A DNA stretch of 64,000 nucleotides from Flavobacterium sp. 1 (GTDB taxonomy: Bacteria; Bacteroidota; Bacteroidia; Flavobacteriales; Flavobacteriaceae). Shown here in pieces: positions 39,751 through 48,392 of this stretch. A model generated the notes under the pieces. The model saw only the letters and a program-made list of their open reading frames with translations. It was not told where the DNA came from and searched no databases. A program made the position numbers and the translations under genes. The stretch lies in NCBI RefSeq assembly GCF_002797935.1, contig NZ_PGER01000001.1:4712001-4776000 (forward strand). Reading direction: 5' to 3'. Each line of letters opens with the position of its first letter. Within the stretch, counting starts at the first letter, position 1.

Positions 39751-42742
39751 TCTTTTTATAAAATTCTATTTCTACAATACGCAGCTGTCCTTTGGTTTTC
39801 GCTGCTTCTTTATCTTTAAATAAATCTAATTCTTTGTTTGGATCTACTTCAACAATAGTTTCGAAACCATCTTTTTCAGAATTAGATCCTGTCAGTTCAA
39901 TTGTTATTTCTTTTGCCAATACTGGTTTTAACGGAATAGTGATATAGCCCAAACTCTGTTCTGTATTGCCCTGATACACTTCTTTTCCATTTGCCAATAT
40001 ACGAATTGGATAGCTTTTACTACGCCAGCCTGTAAATTTTACTACAGTTTCATTTACTATAGCTGGTTCGGCTAAAGTATAGATGATTTTCCCAGTGCTG
40101 ATTTTTCCGTCATTGGCCCATTCAGTCAATTCATTATCATCATAGCTTTTATTCGCATCATCGGCATTTGCACTTGCTGTTGCGCTACTAATAAAAACCG
40201 GCGTTCTTTTTATAGTATACGAAGGCGTTTCCGGTGTTGCGCCTCTGCCTAAATAAGAAGGCGTTTTATCACTAGGCAATTGTTCTGTAAGTCCGTCTTT
40301 GGTTAAGAAAGGTTTTGATTTCAAAATAACTTTAGCGGACTGCAGCCCTTTAAATTTAGCCGAAACAGTAATTTCGCCAGCATTCAAAGTAGAACGAATC
40401 ATAATTCGGTTTACGCCATTTTCCACAGGTAAATTTTTAGATAAAATATAATTATCTGGACCTTGAGCAATTCCGCCCAGCCATTCAGCATTTCCGTTTA
40501 AATAAAATTCGATTAAACTGTTATCGAGAACACAGCGATTTCCTTTTTTATCCACCACTTCGACATCTACCAAAGCAACATCAGCGCCGTTTGCCAGTAA
40601 TCCTTGTGTACTGGTACGAGGAGTTAATCGAATTGCAAAAGGTGTTCCCGAAGTTGTTTTCTGATCTTCACTCAGCACTTTATTATTGGCATCATAGCTG
40701 ACCGCTTTCACTGAACCGGATTCCCAATGAATGTTTTCGAAAGTAAATAAAAATTGTGTGCTTTGCCTGCCAAAACCTTTGGATTTACCATTAACAAAAA
40801 GCTCCACTTTAGCTCCTGAAGAGACCACATAAATATTTTTGGTAACTTCATTAGTATAATTCCAGTGTCCGATAATATGGGTTCTGTATTTTTCGATATC
40901 TACCCAGCCGTCCCACATTACCTGATGTGCATAGAAACCGTCTTTTGGAATTCTCATTGCATCAACTTCTCCGCTTCTTCTGTAATTCTCTGCACCTCTA
41001 AAATGAGTGTTGCTATCCGAAAAAATAATATTTACGCCACCAGAATTTACTCTTTTTCCAGTTCCTGGACGTTCTCGATAATAGTCAAACCAGCGCGTTA
41101 CATTTTCGATGGCATGTGTATCTTGATTATGGTTATATGAACTGGCATCTGCCACTTTTGATCCGTTAACATTGGAATGGTTTGTACCGCCTGTTCCTTC
41201 TTTATGGAAAGGAGGAGAGAATTCGTCCCAATATTTCCTCAAGCCTTCGTCTCGGGAATATTCGGTTGCCCAAAGAGGTTTGCCGGCACTTTTGTTAATA
41301 TACAGCATTTCACCGCCGTACTCTGCTACTTTGCTGTCCAGCATTTCGCGAGAACCGATAGCTCTTCCGCCAAAAGGATCATAAGTATCGCGCAAACTTT
41401 TCATCTCGCGCATGTGTTCTTCGCTGATTACTTCGTTTCCTGATTCATAAAATAAAATACTCGGATTATTTCGATTGTAAATTATGGCATCGCGCATTAA
41501 ATTAACGCGCTGCGTCCATTGTGCTCCTTTTGAATCTTTTTCGGCATCACCAGCAGGCATGGCTTGGATTAGACCAACTCTATCGCAAGATTCTACATCT
41601 TGTTTCCAAGGCGTAACGTGCATCCATCGTACTAAATTTCCATTGCTCTCTACAATCATTTGATTGCTGAAATCACTCAGCCAAGCTGGTACAGACATTC
41701 CGATTGCAGGCCATTCATTGCTGGTGCGCTGTGCATAGCCTTTCATTTGAAGCACACGGTCGTTTAACACCACTTCACCATTTCTAAAAGCAGTTTTTCT
41801 AAAACCGGTTTTGGTAGTAACGGCATCAATTTCTTTACCGTCAATTTTCAAAATGGTTTTTACAGTGTACAAATACCCATAACCCCAACTCCAGAAATGC
41901 AGATTCTGTAATTCTTTTGATGCGTTAATAATTTTGGTTTCACCAGAATTTAAAATTGTTTTTGATCCTGAGAAATCAGCTGTTTTTTTACCTTCAAGGT
42001 CAAAAACCTGTACGTCATAAGTGAAGGTTTTAGCTGTAGGATATTCATTTTTAACTTCGGTTTCTGCGGTTATTAAAGCTGTTTTTTTGGTAATATTTAT
42101 GTCAGAAGCATAAACATAAGTTCCAATTGTTTTTAGAGTAGAATACAACGGAAGCGTTTGGTATAATTTACCCGTTAAATGAAGGTAAACATTCTTTGGA
42201 ATTCCTCCATAATTGGCATTAAAATTATTATTATTCCACTGAAAAGTAGATCCGGTTTCCTGTTCTTTATACTTCCAGTCATTATCAATACGAAGAGCAA
42301 TAGTGTTTTCGGCTGGGTATGGTTTTACTAATGCTGAAATGTCATATCCAAAAGCCATTACTCCATTTTCGTGAAGCCCGACTTTTTGCCCATTGACATA
42401 AATAGTGCCACCTTGACGAACACCTTCGAATTCGACAAAAACTTTTTTATCATTTGCGTCTTCTGGCAGTTTGAATTTCTTTCGATACCAAACAATTCCA
42501 GTAGTTAGCTGTGTAATGTCTTTTTTGAAAGCTTCATTTTCATTAAAAGCATAGGGAAGCGTTACGGAAGTCCAATCGGCAGTTTTATAATCAATTGCTT
42601 CTGCTCCGTTTAGGTCTTCTGCCTTGAATTTCCAATCCGAATTAAAATTGTATTTCTTTCTGCTGAATTCTTGGGAATAAGCAGAAAAACAGAAAACTAA
42701 AAATAACGAAACACAAAAAAAGCGTTTTAAAACATTTATCAT
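39734..42742 (-). CDS. GH2 family beta-galactosidase-like enzyme
   Basis: About 1002 residues from the ATG at 42742, which gives signal peptide MINVLKRFFCVSLFLVFCFSAYS and avoids overlapping the upstream stop; a start at 42772 is also in frame. GH2 order: sugar-binding jelly roll (TTGIVWYRKKFKLPED, VFVEFEGVRQGGTIYVNG), Ig-like domain, TIM barrel with the acid/base Glu in ILFYESGNEVISEEHM and a probable nucleophile Glu in PLWATEYSRDEG. A DUF4982-type Ig region and a C-terminal discoidin-like domain (SYDDNELTEWANDGKISTGKI) follow. Likely target is galactose in rhamnogalacturonan side chains; exact specificity is not decided. Confidence 0.88.
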   Translation of the reverse strand: MINVLKRFFCVSLFLVFCFSAYSQEFSRKKYNFNSDWKFKAEDLNGAEAIDYKTADWTSVTLPYAFNENEAFKKDITQLTTGIVWYRKKFKLPEDANDKKVFVEFEGVRQGGTIYVNGQKVGLHENGVMAFGYDISALVKPYPAENTIALRIDNDWKYKEQETGSTFQWNNNNFNANYGGIPKNVYLHLTGKLYQTLPLYSTLKTIGTYVYASDINITKKTALITAETEVKNEYPTAKTFTYDVQVFDLEGKKTADFSGSKTILNSGETKIINASKELQNLHFWSWGYGYLYTVKTILKIDGKEIDAVTTKTGFRKTAFRNGEVVLNDRVLQMKGYAQRTSNEWPAIGMSVPAWLSDFSNQMIVESNGNLVRWMHVTPWKQDVESCDRVGLIQAMPAGDAEKDSKGAQWTQRVNLMRDAIIYNRNNPSILFYESGNEVISEEHMREMKSLRDTYDPFGGRAIGSREMLDSKVAEYGGEMLYINKSAGKPLWATEYSRDEGLRKYWDEFSPPFHKEGTGGTNHSNVNGSKVADASSYNHNQDTHAIENVTRWFDYYRERPGTGKRVNSGGVNIIFSDSNTHFRGAENYRRSGEVDAMRIPKDGFYAHQVMWDGWVDIEKYRTHIIGHWNYTNEVTKNIYVVSSGAKVELFVNGKSKGFGRQSTQFLFTFENIHWESGSVKAVSYDANNKVLSEDQKTTSGTPFAIRLTPRTSTQGLLANGADVALVDVEVVDKKGNRCVLDNSLIEFYLNGNAEWLGGIAQGPDNYILSKNLPVENGVNRIMIRSTLNAGEITVSAKFKGLQSAKVILKSKPFLTKDGLTEQLPSDKTPSYLGRGATPETPSYTIKRTPVFISSATASANADDANKSYDDNELTEWANDGKISTGKIIYTLAEPAIVNETVVKFTGWRSKSYPIRILANGKEVYQGNTEQSLGYITIPLKPVLAKEITIELTGSNSEKDGFETIVEVDPNKELDLFKDKEAAKTKGQLRIVEIEFYKKNDEQN

Positions 42743-42752
42743 AGGTATTATT

Positions 42753-44093
42753 TTATTGTTTATTTTTTTCAAAACATCCTAAAGCAGGAGCTTTGCCATT
42801 AAATGGAAATCCAATATTGGTTCCTGCATCTATAAGTTTGCTTGAAGGTGCTAACTTTAAAAAGTCATTATTAGGAAGACTTCCGTCTGCTTGTCTTGGT
42901 GCGGTCAGCAAAGCTTCATCAAGGCTTAAGAAATCAGAAGCAGTAACTGAATTATCCGCTAAATCAAAATAATTGTTTTTCAACACGCAGCGTGATTTAT
43001 CAATGTTTCCTAATTCCTTTACTTTAGCAGCAAAGCCTAAGTTGTTTGCCAATTCGTGATTCCAGCCTGGACCATCAGTTCCAAAATCGGTTGGGTTTAA
43101 TGCCAGACAGTTAAGCATATCATAGTTTACTCTGTTTTTATAAGCCGTATTATTGTGCCAATAATTTCCCTCTAAATGATGATTGGCATAAAAACCGCCT
43201 TGTTTATTTCCAACAGCCAGAGAAAAGCGGATTGTGTTTTTGGGAATTGGAGTAAAATTAGCAATAAGGTTGCTATAAGGATTTCTGCCTTTGGCATAAC
43301 CGCCGGATTTAAATCCGTTTCCATCAGCACGGCTTACAAAATCTGAAGAGTAGCCATTGTAAAAAGCCCAGCAGTTTTCGATTAAAACAGGTTCGGCATT
43401 ATTTATTAAATCGAAACCATCGTCGCTATTGAACCAAGCACGACAGCCTCTAAAAACATTATTGATGCTTCCTTTTTTAAGGTGAGCGCCAAAACCATCA
43501 GTATTTCCGCCTTTACCTCCTTCGGAAACAGAGTCCCAGTTATTGTAAGAATCACAATTTAATATCAGGTTGTTTGAACCTGACAGCATATAAACTCCGA
43601 TTGCCATATTTTCGTGCATTTTTATTTGTTCCAATGTATTATTGTTTCCTCTAATTTCGAAACATTCTGATTGGGTGTGTTTTTGAATGGTTACCTGAAT
43701 GCCTATTGCTTCAATGCCTTTTATATGAATGTTATTACCGCTTAGCAAAAATGCCACTATTCTATAATTTTCGGGTTTAATATTTTTATAATCAAATACC
43801 GGAATTTCATTTTTATAGGCAAAATAAGAAATACCGTTTTTATCCAAATTAGTAACATAAGCCCAAATGCCTTTTTTTTCAGCAATCTGCTCTTCTCTCA
43901 TTGCGTAAAGTCCGCCTCTTATATAAACAATATCTCCAGAACTGGCTAATTCCTGCGCTCTTTTTATAGTCTCGACGGGTTTAGTTATGCTACCATCATT
44001 AGTGTCATTTCCTTGAGGGGCAACATAAAATTCTTTGGCCGACAAAAGGAAGCTATTCAAAAAAATGAGGACAAGTAAAAATCTATATTTCAT
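42753..44093 (-). CDS. Right-handed beta-helix polysaccharide lyase (PL9-like)
   Basis: A 446-residue protein with signal peptide MKYRFLLVLIFLNSFLLSA. The parallel beta-helix shows in repeated turns (IHIKGIEAIGIQV, NNTLEQIKMHENMAIGVYML, NNLILNCDSYNNWD), and the GADGF/DDGFDL-type segment (GCRAWFNSDDGFDLINN, about 220) with GNTDGFGAHL and NGFKSGGY resembles PL9 pectate/rhamnogalacturonan lyases. It would cut the RG-I backbone, giving unsaturated oligosaccharides for GH105. A hairpin lies before it, so its expression may be lower than GH105 and GH106. Confidence 0.82.
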   Translation of the reverse strand: MKYRFLLVLIFLNSFLLSAKEFYVAPQGNDTNDGSITKPVETIKRAQELASSGDIVYIRGGLYAMREEQIAEKKGIWAYVTNLDKNGISYFAYKNEIPVFDYKNIKPENYRIVAFLLSGNNIHIKGIEAIGIQVTIQKHTQSECFEIRGNNNTLEQIKMHENMAIGVYMLSGSNNLILNCDSYNNWDSVSEGGKGGNTDGFGAHLKKGSINNVFRGCRAWFNSDDGFDLINNAEPVLIENCWAFYNGYSSDFVSRADGNGFKSGGYAKGRNPYSNLIANFTPIPKNTIRFSLAVGNKQGGFYANHHLEGNYWHNNTAYKNRVNYDMLNCLALNPTDFGTDGPGWNHELANNLGFAAKVKELGNIDKSRCVLKNNYFDLADNSVTASDFLSLDEALLTAPRQADGSLPNNDFLKLAPSSKLIDAGTNIGFPFNGKAPALGCFEKNKQ

Positions 44094-44116
44094 AATGATG
44101 TAAATTAATATTTATT

Positions 44117-44146
44117 AAAAAGGGAAGCCACTAAACTTCCCTTTTT
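44117..44146 (-). terminator. Hairpin between GH105 and the PL9-like gene
   Basis: AAAAAGGGAAG (44117-44127) and CTTCCCTTTTT (44136-44146) are a perfect 11-bp stem with T runs at both ends. On the minus strand it lies between the GH105 and PL9-like genes and could cause partial termination within the operon. No operator units are seen here. Confidence 0.75.
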
Positions 44147-44165
44147 ACTATTTTAATCATTAGTA

Positions 44166-45290
44166 CTATTTCATCTTATAAATTTCGGATCCTGCTAACA
44201 GGAAACAACCCAATCCATAATCTTCAAAATCTGGAATTTTATCATAGTTTAATGGCTGACCGTCTTTTGGCTCTTTTCCAGTTGATTGTAAAAAACCTAA
44301 GAATCCATCTGTATGCAGACTCTCTATTGTTAATGCTGTCCAAGCTTTTTGGATAACTGGCAAATAGATTTTTTTATCTAAAATTCCGCTGTTGATTCCG
44401 TAAGTGATGCCATAAACGAACAAAGCGGTTCCAGAAGCTTCTTTTTCTCCAAAATTAGCAGGATCATGTAAACTCACATTCCAGAATCCATCTGCTCTTT
44501 GAATTGGCACTAAGGCTTTTGCCATCGCTTGTAAATCTTTTACATATTGATCTCTATGAGGAGCATTCTTTGGGATTATTGTCAGCACTTTTGCAAGAGC
44601 GGCAATTACCCAGCCGTTGCCGCGACTCCAGTAGCAATCTTCTCCGTTTGGTTCTTTGTAGGGAGCATCGAAATCAGCATCTCTCCACCATAATCCGTCT
44701 TTTGCATTAAACAATCCATGATCGCCATGATTATTTCTAGAGAACATGTACATTTCATACATTTTCTCGAAATATCGGTTGTCTTTTTCCAGCACACCCA
44801 TTTTTGCAAAAACAGGCATTCCCATTTGTATTGCATCAATCCATGACCAATCATTATTTTGAGGCGTATTGAGCAGCATTGCAATATTTGCTCTAGTATT
44901 TTTTAATTTTTTTGCATCTGGCTCTAAATTATACAAATCGATATAGGTTTGTGCAGCACAATAATTATCGGCATTTCTAGTTGTATTCCCGCCATTAAAA
45001 CCCCATTTATGAAATTCTGACCAATCGTAAGCATAGTTATAATAGATGTCTTTTGGGCAGATTTCGTGTAATGCCATCAATCCTTCATAATACACGCTAC
45101 GAGTCCAGATGTTACTGGGACGCTCTTTGTTGGTAATAATGGTTTTTCCAGTATCAGGCCATTTGTCCATAAAATATTTATTAGCCAATTCCATTTGAGA
45201 TAAGACTGTTTTTTTGTCAAATGGTTGTTGTGCTTGTGCAACAGTGGTATAGGCTAAAATTGCCGTGATAAATAAAACTATTTTTTTCAT
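44166..45290 (-). CDS. GH105 unsaturated rhamnogalacturonyl hydrolase
   Basis: A 374-residue (alpha/alpha)6-barrel protein with signal peptide MKKIVLFITAILAYTTVAQA. Family motifs: IWTRSVYYEGLMALHEI, DWSEFHKWGFNGGNTTRNADNYCAAQTYIDLY (about 95-125), WSWIDAIQMGMPVFAKMG (about 150; Asp as likely catalytic residue) and CYWSRGNGWVIAALAKVL (about 220). It removes the unsaturated uronic acid left by the lyase. It lies 12 bp after the GH106 gene, so the two are tightly coupled. Confidence 0.92.
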   Translation of the reverse strand: MKKIVLFITAILAYTTVAQAQQPFDKKTVLSQMELANKYFMDKWPDTGKTIITNKERPSNIWTRSVYYEGLMALHEICPKDIYYNYAYDWSEFHKWGFNGGNTTRNADNYCAAQTYIDLYNLEPDAKKLKNTRANIAMLLNTPQNNDWSWIDAIQMGMPVFAKMGVLEKDNRYFEKMYEMYMFSRNNHGDHGLFNAKDGLWWRDADFDAPYKEPNGEDCYWSRGNGWVIAALAKVLTIIPKNAPHRDQYVKDLQAMAKALVPIQRADGFWNVSLHDPANFGEKEASGTALFVYGITYGINSGILDKKIYLPVIQKAWTALTIESLHTDGFLGFLQSTGKEPKDGQPLNYDKIPDFEDYGLGCFLLAGSEIYKMK

Positions 45291-45302
45291 TTTTGGTAAT
45301 TT

Positions 45303-48041
45303 TTAATTCTTGATTTCATTTTTTAAAGGAGTAATAGAAACTGGACCTAACAATCCAGAAGGAGTTGGATCCCATTTGGTTGCGTCAAACTTTTTATAAT
45401 CTTTGTCGACCATATTGATTTCATAAAATATTTTCCATTCAATCCCTTTGAGTTCCATATCGCGAATTCTATTGGCTCCCAGATTAGTGACTTGAATTTT
45501 AAGTTCGTTTTTTCCGGGTTTCAGTTTGCCAATATTTAGTTTATAAGGGACAGACCAAGCCGTGCCAATATAAGTGCCGTTTAACCAAACTTTTGCGCTT
45601 TCGCGAACATCACCAAGGTTTAAACTCCAATTGTCAGCGGTAACTTTTGGACTGTCGAATTGTAAAGTATAAGTAGCAGAACCGGAAAAAGCTTCGGCTT
45701 GCGGAGATAATTTTGCCCAAGATTCCAGGGTTGTTAAAGTTGCAGGCTGTGGAAGTTCGGGTCCTCCTTTGTCAAAATTCAATTGCCATTTTCCATCTAA
45801 AGGAATTGCGGTAGCTGCCGTTTCCCAATAGTTCCATTTTTGTGCACTTGGTGCATTCTCTGTAATTAATATCAATGACTCTCCTGCTTCGATATGTAAT
45901 TTTACCAGTGTTTGATTATCCGATTTTTGAACGATTGCATTACCGTATTGATTCGTTAACGGGTCATAAATAACTACTTCTTTATTGCCAATTTGCAATG
46001 GGATCATTCCGTCAATAGTTTTGTTGGTATGATTTACTAAATAATACAGTTTTTCATTGTCAAGGGTTCTTCTTGTGAATTTTAGCCCTGTATTAACTAA
46101 GCTTTCAGGGTTGATGTTTTCTGAGCTCAAACTTTGTAAAATATCTGAAGTAGGTTGAGTCAAGTTTTTATTCTCAGCTATTAATTTTTGAAGCTCTGCA
46201 TTTTGTTTTTCATATTCATTAAATCCAGGAACTGATTCTGGGAGTCCTTCAAAAATAATTTTGGCTCCGTTTTTCTTTAAATCGATTAATTTTTTTAATG
46301 TTTCCAAAGGCATTGTTTTGCAGACAGGAACAACCAACGATTTGAAACTGCCCCCTGGTAAAACAATTACACCGTCTTTTACAATCGCTTGTTTTATAAA
46401 AGCATCCGAAATAAAATCGACACCATATCCTTTGCTCATTAAATTTTTAGTAGTATCATAAAATGAAGTTCCATAAAGCCATTCGGATAATGAGTGAATT
46501 TTGAATTGCATAAACAAAGAGCCTTTGTCGTATTTGTTCCAAACATCATAAATAGGCCAGTACAATAAAATTTCGTTATCCGGTTTTCCTTGCTGCAGTA
46601 AAGATTGGCAATTGGCGATATAAGAGAATAAACTAGAAGTATCTTCCCAAATGGTGTTGTTGCTGTTAAAATTTACGGAAGCATAAAACTCCCATCCCGG
46701 CCATGCTGCTCTAGTTGGAGAGTAAGTAGAACCGTGTAAAAAAGCATGGTTGACTCCGTTTAAAAATAAATCTTCTACTTCGGGCTTACATTGTGATAAG
46801 GCAGTCTTGAAGTGTTCTCTCAACCATGTAAATGATTCTGAAGAGACTAATGGTTTTCCAGAAATGTGTGCGGCAGATGATGAAAATTTTAGCATTACAG
46901 GATCGGCATCGCCTTCACGGATATCTTGCTTTTCACGTCTAAAACCCGGAATATCATAAGGCATAGAGCCAAAGGTTTCGCATTCTGGAATATCTGCAGA
47001 AGCGTATAAATCGATTAAATTTCCAGGGGAGCCATGTGCCTGTAATTTGGTTTTGTAATTTTTGCTGTTAGCCCATTTTGTCCAAGGCAGATCAAATTTA
47101 TTCAGTAATAAATCAGAAATAGTTTCCCTGTAATCACTTTTTATTCTGTTGCCTATTTCATTGTCGTTGTCACTTAACAGTTCCGGAAGGTGCTTTTTTA
47201 AATCATACCCTCTGCGTTTCTCAAATTTCTGTAGAAACAAAGGAGTGAAATCGGTTCCATATACTTCATAGCTATCGTTAAAAATGGCTCGTAACTTTCC
47301 TTCAAATCCTGTTAATGCTTCGTCAAAAGGAACTATATAAGAATTAAAGGCAATTTCTGAATAATGATCTAAGGTATATCCTTGACCGCCTGGCGCTGCT
47401 CGTTTTACCTGCTGTCCAGTTTTGCCGGCAAAAACGGCATAAAGAGTATAGTTTTTCTTTTTTGCTTTCCAATTCAGGATATTTCCTTTTAATTGATTTG
47501 TTAAATCGAAATAAGATCCATCAGCGCCATAAGCTAAAACCGATAATAATTGTGCGGGTATTTTCTCCTTTTCGGGATCTGTTTTTATTTCTTTATTAAA
47601 CAGTTCATTTTTTTGAACTTGGTATTTTTCAATGACTAATTTAGTTGCCGCATAAGGAAGTGTAACCTGCGGACCTCCATATGGCCAGCCCGTTCCAAGA
47701 ACCATATCTACCTGCATACCCAAGCTGTCTGCAACTTTTACGGTATAACCTAACATTTCCATGTACTTTGGCGACAAATAATCAATGAAGTTATTCTCTT
47801 CGCCTTTTACGCCATATATGGGAGTAATCTCTACACCGCCAATTCCTGCTTTGTGAAAATCTATTAAGTTTTTTTTGAGATTGGGTTTGTCTACGGCACT
47901 TCCCATCCACCACCAGCGAGCCCAAGGCTGATTGGTATTGTTTATTTCCTGCAGACGAAATTTAGATACTGTTTGTGCAGAAGCTACAGCAATAAAAGCT
48001 ACAGTTATGACTGTAAATAAACTAGCTTTTCTGAGTATCAT
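45303..48041 (-). CDS. GH106 family alpha-L-rhamnosidase-like enzyme
   Basis: A 912-residue protein with signal peptide (ASLFTVITVAFIAVASAQ). N-terminal QPWARWWWMGSAVDKPNLKKNL and GIGGVEITPIYGVKG, then DMVLGTGWPYGGPQVT, are hallmarks of GH106. The central part carries Glu-rich barrel segments (PECETFGSMPYDIPGFRREK, SSESFTWLREHFKTAL), and the C-terminus has a beta-sandwich (LDGKWQLNFDKGGPELP, AKVWLNGTYIGTAWSVPYKL). It would release L-rhamnose after GH105 acts. It is the first gene of the minus-strand PUL operon. Confidence 0.9.
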   Translation of the reverse strand: MILRKASLFTVITVAFIAVASAQTVSKFRLQEINNTNQPWARWWWMGSAVDKPNLKKNLIDFHKAGIGGVEITPIYGVKGEENNFIDYLSPKYMEMLGYTVKVADSLGMQVDMVLGTGWPYGGPQVTLPYAATKLVIEKYQVQKNELFNKEIKTDPEKEKIPAQLLSVLAYGADGSYFDLTNQLKGNILNWKAKKKNYTLYAVFAGKTGQQVKRAAPGGQGYTLDHYSEIAFNSYIVPFDEALTGFEGKLRAIFNDSYEVYGTDFTPLFLQKFEKRRGYDLKKHLPELLSDNDNEIGNRIKSDYRETISDLLLNKFDLPWTKWANSKNYKTKLQAHGSPGNLIDLYASADIPECETFGSMPYDIPGFRREKQDIREGDADPVMLKFSSSAAHISGKPLVSSESFTWLREHFKTALSQCKPEVEDLFLNGVNHAFLHGSTYSPTRAAWPGWEFYASVNFNSNNTIWEDTSSLFSYIANCQSLLQQGKPDNEILLYWPIYDVWNKYDKGSLFMQFKIHSLSEWLYGTSFYDTTKNLMSKGYGVDFISDAFIKQAIVKDGVIVLPGGSFKSLVVPVCKTMPLETLKKLIDLKKNGAKIIFEGLPESVPGFNEYEKQNAELQKLIAENKNLTQPTSDILQSLSSENINPESLVNTGLKFTRRTLDNEKLYYLVNHTNKTIDGMIPLQIGNKEVVIYDPLTNQYGNAIVQKSDNQTLVKLHIEAGESLILITENAPSAQKWNYWETAATAIPLDGKWQLNFDKGGPELPQPATLTTLESWAKLSPQAEAFSGSATYTLQFDSPKVTADNWSLNLGDVRESAKVWLNGTYIGTAWSVPYKLNIGKLKPGKNELKIQVTNLGANRIRDMELKGIEWKIFYEINMVDKDYKKFDATKWDPTPSGLLGPVSITPLKNEIKN

Positions 48042-48085
48042 ATATGGTTAATTAGTGTTTGATTAATTATGGATATTTAGAAAAG

Positions 48086-48132
48086 TAAAAATAGAATTAT
48101 GTGTTCTAATAGGTGTCCTGTTGCGTCCTGTT
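48086..48132 (-). promoter_or_regulatory. PUL promoter P1 with CAGGA operator pair
   Basis: On the minus strand two direct units, CAGGACGCAA (from 48130 down) and CAGGACACCT (from 48120 down), then 17 bp, then TATTTTTA at 48093-48086 (TAnnTTTG with one change). The start would be near 48079, about 38 nt before the GH106 ATG. Spacing is identical to P2-P5. Confidence 0.8.
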
Positions 48133-48312
48133 TGATAGAATTAGATTTTTTCTAAAATTCATTTTTTTTATGATTTTTAATTTATAAAATAAATAGAAAA
48201 TTATTCCTTTTTTCGAACAATTCTAAATAGCGCTTAAGTAGTTTGTTATGAATAATTTAACATTGAGTTTGTTTTGTTATGAATTTTTATAAAGAAAAAT
48301 CTTGTCATCCTG

Positions 48313-48357
48313 CAGGATACAGCAGGATAGTAAGGATAAATAGTATAAATAATTTTG
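48313..48357 (+). promoter_or_regulatory. PUL promoter P2 with CAGGATA operator array
   Basis: CAGGATACAG (48313) and CAGGATAGTA (48323), with a third weaker unit AAGGATA at 48333, each 10 bp apart, then TAATTTTG at 48350-48357. The second unit begins exactly 27 bp before the -7 box. Drives the first SusC gene (ATG 48393). Confidence 0.85.
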
Positions 48358-48392
48358 GGCATTAATAATAATTAACCAATATTTAACTTTTT

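Larger units (their letters stand above)
48042..48392. other. 351-bp divergent regulatory region
   Basis: Holds divergent promoters P1 (48086-48132, minus) and P2 (48313-48357, plus) with their operator repeats. The about 180 bp between them is AT-rich, with no gene or hairpin noticed. Confidence 0.7.

Noticed and set aside
40190..40280. TPSYLGRGATPETPSYT segment in the GH2 enzyme as an in-frame repeat insertion
   Set aside because: It fits the normal Pro/Ser/Thr linker before the C-terminal discoidin-like domain.
41160..41230. SPPFHKEGTGG segment in the GH2 enzyme as an inserted palindrome
   Set aside because: Similar wording occurs naturally at this position in related GH2/DUF4982 enzymes as I recall them, and the DNA does not form a strong palindrome.
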